From the NCBI GenBank assembly GCA_032209605.1, contig JASFXZ010000037.1:1922001-1986000 (forward strand): a DNA stretch of 64,000 bases. The letters run 5' to 3'. Source of the stretch: Mactromeris polynyma. Taxonomy: Eukaryota > Mollusca > Bivalvia > Venerida > Mactridae. The position numbers and the translations under genes are program-made. The notes under the pieces were generated by a model that saw only the letters and a program-made list of their open reading frames with translations, did no database searches and was not told the origin of the DNA. This document shows, in pieces, positions 1 through 9,439 of this stretch (position 1 is its first letter; each line of letters starts with the position of its first letter).

Positions 1-35
1 GTGTTTACAATATCACAATTATCTGTAATTTGTAG

Positions 36-125
36 ATTTGATGTTGGAGAGCTAGATGCTGGAGAAATGATGGATGAAAATGATCCAGAATACATTACAT
101 CTGACTGGGACATTTCCATGAATGT
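36..125 (+). CDS. transposase-derived gene, acidic exon
   Basis: Open exon with acceptor TTTGTAG and donor GTAAGA; it encodes an acidic, Asp/Glu-rich stretch (FDVGELDAGEMMDE then NDPEYITSDWD). It leaves two bases that complete a codon with the first base of the exon at 1552. Confidence 0.45.
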
Positions 126-267
126 GTAAGACGGTCTACATTAAAGTCTTTTTTATTAATTAAGGCCCGGCAGTATAGTGCCTTATAGTAATCACCGCTT
201 CTGTCGAGTGATTAGTTGTTGTTGAGCCCGCTTGGGTTTAAAACATCTTCTCTTGACCATTACTCTG

Positions 268-293
268 CCCCCCCCCCCCCCCCCCCCCCCCCC
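268..293. repeat. poly-C homopolymer (26 C)
   Basis: A run of 26 consecutive C residues inside an intron of the transposase-derived gene. Length is likely unstable in polymerase copying and sequencing. Confidence 0.9.
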
Positions 294-929
294 TACAGGA
301 ACGCTGCCCTTGATCCTGATGGGTGTCTGCGACCCTCAAAACCTGGCTATTTTTCAGGATATAGAATATTGATCCAGTAGATCTCCTGATTGACTGGTTA
401 AACCAGTTTGACGGCTGGTATGTTCAGTACTCATAATTCATTATTATTGACCTCCTCTTTACACACTAATAATCTGTGTACATCGTGCAAAGGTCGATGT
501 CACACTTAGAGGTCAAACGTCAAAAATGGGTGTACTAGATATGCATTGTATAGCATTATAGAACTATTCTCTCTTGGGAATAAGTCCTCAAACTGTACTT
601 TATAACAGACCTGCTGGTTGTGACAAGTAAATGAACCTTATTGATGTTTAGGTCAGTAAGTCGGAGGTAAAGGTTATGGTGACATTGACTTGAAACATGG
701 TTTCCTGTTAGGAAATCTGTGACACTCGGGCGTATGGTCCTCAATCTTGATATGATAGGTCTCCTGGTTATGACAATAAGATACCCCCTATAAATTAAGA
801 GATCAATAGGTCAGAGGTTAAGGTCATGTTGTATTTTTTAAAGACATTTTATTCGCATTCCCTTTCAATATATTTCATTGGCTGTGTCAAGTACATCGTG
901 GTGAGTCCCGATCATGTTTTTATGTTCCC

Positions 930-1265
930 GCTCTAAAAGGCGGGCATATAGATTTGCCCTTTTCTGTCCGTCTGAAAACTTTACAGTGAATGTTCTTCAG
1001 CATGTGTAGTTGCGCTCATGGGGTTTCATGTCTGGCTTCGCCTAGTACGTGCAAAGTTATGGCTCTTGACTTATTGATCATATAGCATACAGAGCATGCA
1101 ATCTTGTGTTGTGCATATAACCAACAGTATATCAGCTAGACTCACAAAACTTTACAGGAATATTCACCAGCATGTGTAGTTGTGCACATGCAGTTTCATG
1201 TTTGGCTCCGCCTTGTAAGTGCAAAGTTATAGCCCTTAATCTGTTGTTCACTTGGTACTTTTGAT
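930..1265 (+). repeat. interspersed repeat, two tandem copies
   Basis: Two diverged copies, at about 980-1085 and 1145-1250, share the order 'actttacag', 'catgtgtagttg', 'gtttcatgt', 'ggct(t/c)cgcc' and 'gtgcaaagttat'. The first is preceded by a GGCGGGCATATAGATTTGCCC-like hairpin region. The style is that of an abundant intronic repeat of mollusc genomes; that link is from memory. Confidence 0.6.
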
Positions 1266-1551
1266 ACACATTTACAGACTATTAGGAGAATAATAGCATT
1301 TGTTTAATGTTTAAGTGGGGGCATATTATGTCCTATGGACACATTTGTTGTTTTTCTACTGTTTTATGTGCTTCCATTTTTTGAGGTATAATGACTATTT
1401 CATTTTTCAAGAATATCATAATTCTGATTCTTGTATAGCATATATATAGCACAAAACTGATTTCTTTCAAATCATTAATTATTATATCTGCTTTGTAAAT
1501 TATATTGCTGTTGAAAGGGTAACATAATATATGTTGTCAATACTTCATTAG

Positions 1552-1843
1552 AGCACCACCTGAAGGTCTAGTTGTGGAAATATATTTGGAAGCTGATGTG
1601 CATGACATTGGTTTCGACGAAGAAGACAGTGATATTACATCTAAGGAAACCACCCGTAAAAAAGACAGTGATGTTGCATCTAAGGGAACCATCCGTTTAT
1701 GTCATGTGACACCATCAGACCAGAAGGAGCCAATGGTTATGGTGTCGGCTTCAAGTCTTCAGAGATTGACAGACCTTGTTCCATATACCATTTGTACGAT
1801 GGTGAAGAGGCACACAGAAGGGTGTGGTTGGAAGCTAAGATGG
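1552..1843 (+). CDS. transposase-derived gene, second visible exon
   Basis: Acceptor CATTAG and donor GTAGGT. Open throughout; it begins APPEGLVVEIYLE and ends with a His/Cys-containing stretch (KRHTEGCGWKLRW) that runs in phase 0 into the next exon, where C-x-N-x-H follows, suggesting a split zinc-ligand motif. Confidence 0.5.
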
Positions 1844-1982
1844 GTAGGTTATTTATTCCCATATAGAATGATATAATTGAAATGAAAATTATTGAGTATT
1901 GAGAGTAAATTTCTGTAACATAGACAGATAATGATGTTCTCATCTTTGGTTCAATTAGTGGATGAGATTTTCATCCATGTTA

Positions 1983-2171
1983 CAGTCAAACCTGTGTTAA
2001 AGACCACCTGCGAACAAAGACCACTATTGCAAAACCTGTCTGCAAAGACCACCAACTTTATCTCCCATCAGACCATTTTCAATGATATTTAATCTGTTTA
2101 TAGAGACCGCCTGTAAACAAAGACCACATTTTGCTGTTCCCATGGATGGTCTTTACAGACAGGTTTGACTG
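1983..2171. mobile_element. MITE with terminal inverted repeats, TA target duplication
   Basis: 189 bp. Begins CAGTCAAACCTGTGTTAAAG and ends as its inverse, with the 3' side reading GGTCTTTACAGACAGGTTTG then ACTG. TA flanks both ends (1981-1982, 2172-2173). The interior repeats the phrase 'aaagaccacc'. TA duplication and CAGT ends suggest Tc1/mariner-type mobilisation; no coding capacity. Confidence 0.75.
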
Positions 2172-2670
2172 TATAGTGAAATAATCTCCATTAATTTTGA
2201 ACAAACCATTCAAGCGGAATAAGTATTTATATACCCAGGTTATATTTGATACTTTATATGCTGACCTTTACCGCTTTACGGCAATTTTCATTACTTATGT
2301 GTGTTTTTGATGAAAGGTTGCATTTATTGTTGTACTGTGAAGTCCATCTACGTGATATTTGTATGAATGAAATATATTAATTCTATAAACGTGGCTTCAT
2401 TCACAACGTCCACTGAGAGACATGCTATGTACAGACATTATAACTCAATGTAGTTTTCAGGATATTTCTGTATTCATAATTTCAATAATAGAAAACATGA
2501 GATGCTAGATAATCCAGCCAACAAGTCATTCAATGTCATGTTCTGAATGTTGATTATCTCAGTTCACGTAAGAATAATTAGGTATATGAAATTTACGTGG
2601 CAGATTTTGTGATATCTAATTTTCAGTCTTATATAGTTTATCTTACAAATATTTTCTTGATAATGACAGG

Positions 2671-2952
2671 AGTGCAAAAATGCACATTCAAACTACACCT
2701 GGTCCAGCCAACCTGTCCTGCCAAACGGGGTAATGCTAGGAAATTTTAAGATGGCTGCATCAATCATGTTGTCGGGCAACAATTATGCCAAAGTTGCACT
2801 GCTGTTCAAGTTTCTTCCGGTTGGCTTACCATCTCAGACTGCTTTCAACCAGATACAGAGCAATTTTGTTGTCCCTGTTGTAAATACATACTGGCAGAAC
2901 ATGAAAGCCTCAGCACAGGAAGAACACAGGAGCACAAGAATTGTCATAGCAG
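2671..2952 (+). CDS. transposase-derived gene, third visible exon
   Basis: Acceptor TGACAG and donor GTATAT. Phase 0 start, phase 1 end. It encodes ECKNAHSNYTWSSQPVLPNG and then a helical stretch with GNFKMAASIMLSGNNYAK, the segment that precedes the catalytic core in the remembered family. Confidence 0.6.
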
Positions 2953-3258
2953 GTATATCAAGACTTCCATTTGTTCTTTTACAAATCACATCTTAACTTA
3001 CATGTATATTTGTGTCTTATTATCATAATAATTTATTGTATTGAATCAGAATGTACCATTGTTCAACTAGTGCTGTTCTGTGGTTTGCTTACAGCACTAT
3101 GCTGAAGTCACTATTATCATAGAAAAAGTCGATGGTATGCATAGCCTATATTTAAGTAAATAGTGGTGTTAGTTATAACAAAGTGTATTTTCATCTGCAC
3201 TACTCCCTTCTTATAAATACAAGTCCCATGTTTGATTGTTTATTTTGTACTGTTGTAG

Positions 3259-3492
3259 GAGATGGAAGAATGGACAGTCCTGGACACACTGCCAACTTCT
3301 GTACATATACCATGATGAACCAGGATGGTAAAAAAGTTCTAGCCATGGAAGTTAAAGACAAGAGAGAGGTCCAGCTGAAGTCTGGCCGCATGGAGGCAAA
3401 AGGTTTTGAAAGAGCCATGACTGACATACTTGGAGCTGGAGTAAATGTAGAAGTGGTTACTGACGCACACACGCAGATTTCCTCGATAATGA
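3259..3492 (+). CDS. transposase-derived gene, catalytic-core exon
   Basis: Acceptor TTGTAG and donor GTAAGT. Phase 1 start completes a Gly codon to give GDGRMDSPGH. It carries both recognisable acidic motifs, DGRMDSPGH and TDAHTQISSIM, about 70 residues apart. Because these fall in a single exon flanked by good splice signals, this is the most secure exon of the gene. Confidence 0.65.
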
Positions 3493-4487
3493 GTAAGTTG
3501 TATTACAAATACCTTCACACTTTTGTTGAATTATTTACTTATCCTTCAGACGTTAAATTGTAAGCCACTGACATTCTAGGAATGGTTTGATATTTATTGC
3601 AATCTACAAATGTTCAACTTAAAAGTCCATATCAGTGTCATGTGGACACAATTAGTTTATTTGTTTAATGTGCAAGTCTTTAACAAAAATATTTATTGAT
3701 TTTATTTCATATTTTCCTAAATGTAATGTAGTGTTATATGTGTAAATAATGCTCACTCTTTTTTTTACATCCTACATCACTGGTTGTCGTTTTCTGTTCT
3801 TATTTTATGTCCGGAAAATTTCGATCCTTTCCATCCACATGAATAAACTTTGTGGTGGCACATGAGAACTTTACATTTTCATATTGTTTTCTCAAATTCT
3901 GCACCAAAAATATTAACAAGTTTCGCACATGCCTTTAAAAGTCCTTGAATTTGAAGCCTACTGATTTGAATAGAAAAAGGACCAACAATGATGAAAACAA
4001 TTAGCTGTTTTCGACAGGGCCTATCGCTGAGTAGGCGATAGTATGGTAATACAGTATGGTACGGTAGTTGACAGGTGTTATGCCCTCTTATAGCAGTTCT
4101 CAAGCTGTGTAATTCTATCCGTGCTGCAGTGATGGTCGTCTAGGGGGGGGGGATAAAAATACACTGTCCTTCTCTATACCGAAAAAATCTGCATTTTTAG
4201 TTCTTGAAAATGGGGAAATTATCAGTGTGACATACAGTTGGAACTTCAGATTATTACCATGAGTCTTTTCGGCACAAGTTTTTGTTAAGCCCGCTGCTGT
4301 GGGCTTGACATACTGGACCATTACTTTGAGAATAAATAAAATAGATGTGCAATTTACAGCATTATATATCCCTATTCTCTTCATCTTTTGACAATTAGCT
4401 GGCTTGACGTTGCCCTTTGACATCTGGTTTACAGTAAACTAGTATGTGTAGCAAAATATAAAAGATTTACTATTTTCTATCATTCAG

Positions 4488-4582
4488 GTTTCCAGTGTAT
4501 CGATGCAGATCATATTTGGCTGCTATTGATTACATGTATCACATTGTTAGACCTCTTAGAAAAACAAGAACGGAGAGACATA
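4488..4582 (+). CDS. transposase-derived gene, fifth visible exon
   Basis: Acceptor CATTCAG and donor GTAAGT. The family-like frame reads RSYLAAIDYMYHIVRPLRK, but that frame does not match the phase leaving the preceding exon; the matching phase gives an open but unfamiliar translation. This supports loss of one or more exons between 3493 and 4487. Confidence 0.45.
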
Positions 4583-5067
4583 GTAAGTATGCATAGTGTT
4601 GTACACAAGAAAGTTTTATGCACTAAATAAACTAAAAGTATTGGTTCATTTACGTACTTGAAATTACAAGAAAACTTTAATATACTTAATACTTAGGGGT
4701 TCTACAAAAATCTTAGGGTTTTGATTGTCCAAAAAATTTAATTAATAAAAAAAATGGGGAGCAGAGCCATTTCCCCTGAACGTATATGGAGGAAACTTCC
4801 ATAAATATTCTTTCCAGAAATGTATACATTATAATCATAGTGATATTCTTAACCTGTTGGGAATTAACAACTTTGCTCATGACCCTCTAGTTGCAGTTGT
4901 TGTCAGTTTTGCCAGTGATCATTCTTATCCCTGAATAATATTTATGTGGGTTTTACTATTTGAATTTCATTCTTGTAGTTGTGTATAATTCTTTTTCACT
5001 ATATGTCTTTACAGGTAGTCATTGGTGTTAATGTCTTCAAAAGTTACTTTTACAATTTTCTTTGTAG

Positions 5068-5353
5068 CTACAGTAGGACATATTCAAAAGCAGCGAATCA
5101 CTGGACCTTCAAGTTTGTGAAAGTTCCAAAAACATATGAATACATTCCCGAAATAATGCTACAAATTGTCAATACGTACACAGCACACCACAAAGAACAG
5201 CCTATAAGCAGAAATGTGATTCAGGATCCAGACGATCCAAGGAGGATGTCGAGCACCATTGCTCCATCATCACCACCTCCCACAGAAGCCATTGTAAGGA
5301 AATACCAGTCTCGACTGGAAAAATGGCCAAGACCCTCAACTAGTACAGAATAA
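5068..5353 (+). CDS. transposase-derived gene, terminal exon
   Basis: Last exon, ending at TAA 5351-5353. It contains YSKAANHWTFKFVKVPKTYE and a Pro/Ser-rich tail. The start is uncertain: acceptors at 5014, 5067 and 5073 are all possible, and none gives phase agreement with the conserved frame of the preceding exon. AATAAA occurs at about 6002, some 650 bases downstream. Confidence 0.5.
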
Positions 5354-5389
5354 TTGTGACTTCTTATTATTTCTATTTGTGTTTGAAAT

Positions 5390-5720
5390 GTATGTTAAAT
5401 TTTTCTTTCCCCTGTGCAATTATATCACTTATGTTATTTTCTCCCAAGTTTCGGCCTATTGTTGCCAGCTGTCTTGACCTGTCCTGTGATGTATTCCATC
5501 CATAAAGTCCCCTGATGTTTGTCCTCTTTGATTCTCCTAGTTATCCAGTACGGCTGTTCCCTTATGTATGAACCATTTAGCCTCCTGAAATGCCTTGTGT
5601 TTCATGGATTGTTGTTTCCTAGAGGTCTGTGTGGAAAAGCACTCTTATATTTGTGGCGTTCACTCTCTTTTGTTATTGAAACAGAAACAATATTTTACAA
5701 CCATTTTGTATAGTATTTTG
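5390..5720 (+). repeat. interspersed repeat family R1, copy 1
   Basis: About 330 bp starting right after the transposase-derived coding region. The reverse complement recurs at about 26,830-27,180 and partly at 21,160-21,410, and shorter parts at 28,540-28,620, 53,210-53,270, 53,470-53,560 and 54,080-54,230. Landmarks are 'tcggcctattgttgccagctgtc', 'gatgtattccatcca' and 'tgtggcgtt'. No coding potential supported. Confidence 0.7.
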
Positions 5721-7640
5721 AGTTGGTGTAAGACAGATTGTATGTTGTTTCTGTTGTGTTTAAAGTAACAAAGTCATAACTGTCGACTTTGTGTGTGCTA
5801 CCTGAATTTTGTTTGCAAATAATTTATATAACGTGTGTCCTATTTTTGTACAATTACATAACCATAGCCTTGAAAAATTGTATCATTGTTCTTCCTCATA
5901 CACGAGAGAGTAGGCATAGACATAATGCATTTTTGAATCTAGAATATTGAGTTTTTATGCGACGGATTTATGATCATTCGGTTTTACTTATTTCATTATC
6001 ATAATAAATTTTCGTTTTACGACTGTTTCATGGTATACATATAGTTCATTTTTGCACTCGGCTCAAAAGTGCATGTTCTCAGGTTGAGCTTTTGTGATCA
6101 CTCGCTGTGCTTCTTGGTGTTGACTTCCATACATATTGTTATATTTGGTTAGTCGAAAGAGGGTCAGATGGTCACATGAAGGAACAACTTCAAACTCTTA
6201 ATGAAAATGAGATAACTGGTCTGATCTTCCTGTAATTTGATTGCAACGTTCCTTTATACAATTTGATACAATGATTGTTCAGATTATGTTGAATATTCAC
6301 AAAACATGGCCACTATGGGTTTCTGTCACTTGCTTTTGACGTTTGTACTATAAAGTATGTTTTGAGATAATTTTTCACAAATATTCATTACACAGGCTTT
6401 TGGCCAGATTATTGCAATACTAGAAAATGGTCGCTAGGGAGGGCATGGACTCATTCCCTTTATGTATACAGTGGGTATTTTAAAAAAAATGCATTTCCGA
6501 AACCGCCCATTCGATTTTGAAATAACGACAGGAAAGATTATTGAGGACCCTCGACCTAGATTGTTCAGAGATTTCAAAGTCGGTGTGTTGAAGGAAAGTA
6601 TGTAGGGGAACTTGAGTATTATCCTGTGTATGTAGCTAAATTATTCTTACTCATCAAAAACAACAGCGAAAGGGACATAGTCACTTTCAACATATGTATA
6701 ATTATAATGTTTGAGCTTGCAGACTATTAGGGAGTGTATCAATGCCCTAGTCTTTAGAGATGTAATTTCTTTATAGTACTTGCAGTTTGTGTCATTTGTT
6801 TAGTGCATTTGCTTTACAATAATTCCTGCTTCTTTACAGTAAGACCTCGTTCTTTCGACAGCCTTCTATCCAAATTGTCCGAAATAAATATCGGGTTCCG
6901 GTGTATATAGTTACGCACATCAAAATTGAAATGGGCTATTCGAAAATCATATTATTCTATGTAAAATTTTGGATCTCATGCATTTGAATGAAAGAGGACA
7001 GACTGTATCCAACACTGTAAGAAATATGTAAACTTGGATTTCAGTTATTTTTCACCTTGTCTCTTTCTGTATTACTCTTTCCAATATCAAGTTGAAATAT
7101 TTGTTGGGTTGTGAAAAGTGAATTACACATCTGTCGTGTTGACCTGTTCACAAAGAAAACTTCTCTGTACCATAAACCTAATGTAGTTTACCATATAAGA
7201 TGTGATTGTTGTTAGCCTATGACTGTTAAATATTGACAGATTTCTTGTTTTTTAAGATTTATGGAATAAAAGTTTATTGCTCCATAAATGCAAAAATGTT
7301 TTGTTATGGCTCGGTGGGTATTTCCTGACATTTGATCTCCTTTTTTGCAAATGAGTATTCTCACATCTGGTATGAATAGCAGGGTTTTATTACATATACC
7401 ACATTTGTATCATATGACATAAAACGAGAGCATAATGTGTAATGTCCCATACATAAAATTTGTTTGAACACTAATGAGTTAATTTTCTTCTGCTTGGCTA
7501 ACCACTTCATGCTAACTATAGAGCCAAGGCCAATTTGTATAAGTTACAAGAAAACTGTAAAAAAACAAAAGCTAAGGCATGTACATACAATTGGGACATT
7601 TATTTTGTGTGTAAAACCTACACTATGATATAGATCTTAC
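5721..7640. other. intergenic region between convergent genes
   Basis: AT-rich, with no supported coding region. It holds possible polyadenylation signals (AATAAA near 6002 and 7265 on +). At 6838-7015 there is a short stretch starting 'cagtaagacctcgttctttcgaca' that resembles the segment at 24,795-24,900, perhaps a small decayed MITE. A weak possible fourth exon of the minus-strand gene lies at about 7,528-7,570 (acceptor TTTTTTTACAG, stop after 12 codons). Confidence 0.5.
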
Positions 7641-7831
7641 AGGCTGAACACTTGAGCACAGGTTTGGTCTCATTCCACAACACACATTCTCTCTGTCAGT
7701 GGGCATTTCACTGCACCTTTGGCAGATGCACCAAGACGACCAGTCTTGGCTACCTGATGGTTCAGGTTCTGGTGCATGCTGCCGGGATAAGGTCGCAGAA
7801 ATGTCCAGCAGCACAGATTGTGAAACAAATT
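7641..7831 (-). CDS. P2X7C-like gene, exon 3 (zinc-binding domain)
   Basis: Starts in the phase required by exon 2 and ends at a consensus donor GTAAGA. Six cysteines in the order WC-x-C-x2-C, then CC, then C, with MPT between, give the domain its signature. The acceptor has a poor pyrimidine tract. Confidence 0.6.
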
Positions 7832-9439
7832 CTTACAACTTATACTTATCTCACTTAATGACTGCTTACTGGCTACCAACCAGTACCCGCACCAAATTTA
7901 GCGCTTGTGAAGTTTGTAATGAAACCCAGCTCGAACTCGCGACTTTTGGATCAGGAGTCGGGTGCTCTACTCTTCGACCACTGCCTCCCTTATCATGATA
8001 CATTAATTATTATAGCAGTCACACTCGTATGCTTGTTCAAATAGTAACACATTAGCACGTTGCTTCTTATTTTCTGCCAACTCTCAGAGTCGCTCAGCAT
8101 CCCCAACACCTAGTCTTTTGCCCCTCTGCTTCCTCTTTCCCCTCACGCTACCTCCTCTACCCCTTCCTCTCTTCGTCACACATCCCCCTCTTACACCTCT
8201 CCGGCCTCTCACTGGCAAATCAAAACTGTAATCAAGTGTTGTATTGTCCTGTAAATTAAATAATTTATTAATTAAATGCACTGACTGAAGTATTTCAAAG
8301 TCAAAAAGATATTAGTGACCAATTGTCTGTAATATCTCGACTGACAACAGAATCCATTCACACAGTAGCTGTACCAACCTATTGGCCATTTCAAAAAAAA
8401 CACTCGAGTGTCAATTATATCAGACCTTCATTTAGTGGTGTGGGTTAGATGGTACAGAGCGCCATACTAGAGTTCAGGGGTTTGCGAGTTCGAGCCCCAC
8501 ATGCGCATTTTCCTTGATTTACTTCAATGGTGGCAGTGATGTTTGATGGCTAAAGGTGGTTGAGCCTCAAATGCTGGAAGTCGGAGGAGTATAATGGTGT
8601 GGGGTAAGCTGGTTGGCTCAGTCGGTAGAGCGCCATATACTAGTGTTTAGGGGGTCCCGAGTTAAAGGCCTACATCGGATCAGGCACTCTTTCTACTTTT
8701 GATTCCTTCATTTGTATGTCTAATGTTTAATTTTCAACATACTAATTATTGGTTATAAACAGAGATGGGTTTTAACTATGCAAGTACATGTTATTTGCAC
8801 CCCTTGAAAACTAATAATGTATGAACATGGCCATTCTTGATTGCCACAGCGAATTTTGAATGCGATAACAACAAAAGCATGCCCTGCATATTATCCACAT
8901 TTTTCCATATCTGGTAGATCGTACCAAGTTTCATACATGTATGTCCCTTTCAAAGTTAAGCAATTTCTTTTTTAACAGAATCTACTGATCAAATATTGCA
9001 AAAACCTTGCAGATCTATCTAGATCTATGCTGGTCAATCATGGCAGTATATCCACATTTTGTTAAATACAGACCCGTAAACGGACGGACAGGAGTAACCA
9101 AAGTTATAATTCGTTGAAAACAGTGTACGTCAATAATGAGCTAGTTTTACAAAAAGTAAAACCGGGCAGTCAAACATCTGATCGGCAGTATACGGATCGA
9201 AGTCCGCTACGTCATATGCTACGTCATATTGTTACGAACAGAAATCGTTTTGAGATGACCCCCACTTAGCGCAAATTGTCTTGTCAATAATAGACGATCG
9301 AACAATTATAATCTTCGATAGGTAATAAGTTTCACGACAAATATTATAAACAAAATCTAAGTTTTCGTATTTTCTTTTGTATACAAAAAAAACACATACT
9401 TACCGAAGACGTAGTAGAGCTAGACTCTTGCGATTCCAT
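7641..9439 (-). CDS. P2X7 C-terminal-like zinc-domain gene, 5' exons
   Basis: Three phase-compatible exons on the minus strand: 9439-9404 (ATG, MESQESSSTTSS), 8248-8110 (RG-rich basic) and 7831-7641 (Cys-rich). The last encodes PEPEPSG, WSSWCICQRCSEMPT and ENVCCGMRPNLC, matching the WC-x-C-x2-C-x2-MPT-x-E-x2-CC pattern known from the P2X7 receptor cytoplasmic zinc-binding domain and from many stand-alone invertebrate proteins that carry it after an RG-rich segment. There are no ion-channel segments, so this is not a receptor. Later exons are not identified, so the 3' end is open. The acceptor of exon 3 and the donor of exon 2 are weak, so boundaries may shift. Function unknown; the RG-rich part suggests RNA or nucleic acid contact (inference). 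Confidence 0.6.
7910..7992 (-). repeat. tRNA-derived SINE fragment
   Basis: Reverse complement reads GGTCGAAGAGTAGAGCACCC, then an anticodon-stem-like segment, then GCGAGTTCGAGC: recognisable Pol III A-box and B-box spacing. No cloverleaf with a paired acceptor stem, so a SINE head rather than a tRNA gene. It sits in the intron between exons 2 and 3 of the P2X7C-like gene. Confidence 0.55.
8110..8248 (-). CDS. P2X7C-like gene, exon 2 (RG-rich)
   Basis: Acceptor AATTTACAG, phase 0 start; encodes DNTTLDYSFDLPVRGRRG followed by KRGRGRGGSVRGKRK. Strongly basic and RG/RGG-rich. The donor GTGTTG is weak; the frame stays open to a TGA at about 8081. Confidence 0.5.
8435..8505 (+). repeat. tRNA-derived SINE fragment
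   Basis: Reads 'gtgtgggttagatggtacag', 'agcgcca', then 'gcgagttcgagcccca', a decayed A box and a good B box. Its neighbour at 8598 is a second, differently decayed copy in the same orientation. Confidence 0.55.
8598..8680 (+). repeat. tRNA-derived SINE fragment, second copy
   Basis: A-box region TTGGCTCAGTCGGTAGAGCG is well preserved; the B-box region (GGTCCCGAGTTAAAGGCC) is degenerate. Not a functional tRNA. Confidence 0.55.
9404..9439 (-). CDS. P2X7C-like gene, exon 1 (coding part)
   Basis: On the minus strand, ATG is followed by 11 codons giving MESQESSSTTSS and then a consensus donor GTAAGTAT at 9403. It leaves in phase 0, matching exon 2. A GCGCATGC-containing, NRF-1-like stretch lies about 30 bp upstream (9465-9482), as in many TATA-less promoters. 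Confidence 0.5.

Larger units (their letters stand above)
36..5353 (+). pseudogene. transposase-derived multi-exon gene (Kolobok-like), incomplete
   Basis: Exons inferred from splice sites and phase are 36-125, 1552-1843, 2671-2952, 3259-3492, 4488-4582 and about 5068-5353; the 5' end lies outside the window. Junctions of exons 1 to 4 agree in phase. The product has an acidic N-terminal part, a C-x-N-x-H plus WSSQP segment, the motif DGRMDSPGH and the motif VVTDAHTQI, which look like the first two catalytic aspartate regions of a DDE transposase, and a C-terminal part with RSYLAAIDYMYH and YSKAANHW. I recall this order from Kolobok-type transposases and related uncharacterised animal genes; no search was run. 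The stretch normally lying between the second Asp motif and RSYLAAIDYMYH is absent, and the exon 4-5 and 5-6 phases do not fit the conserved frame. It may be a decayed transposon, a domesticated gene with lost exons, or affected by an assembly gap. Confidence 0.55.

Noticed and set aside
8598..8680. Possible tRNA gene
   Set aside because: Good A box but degenerate B box and no paired acceptor stem; fits a SINE.
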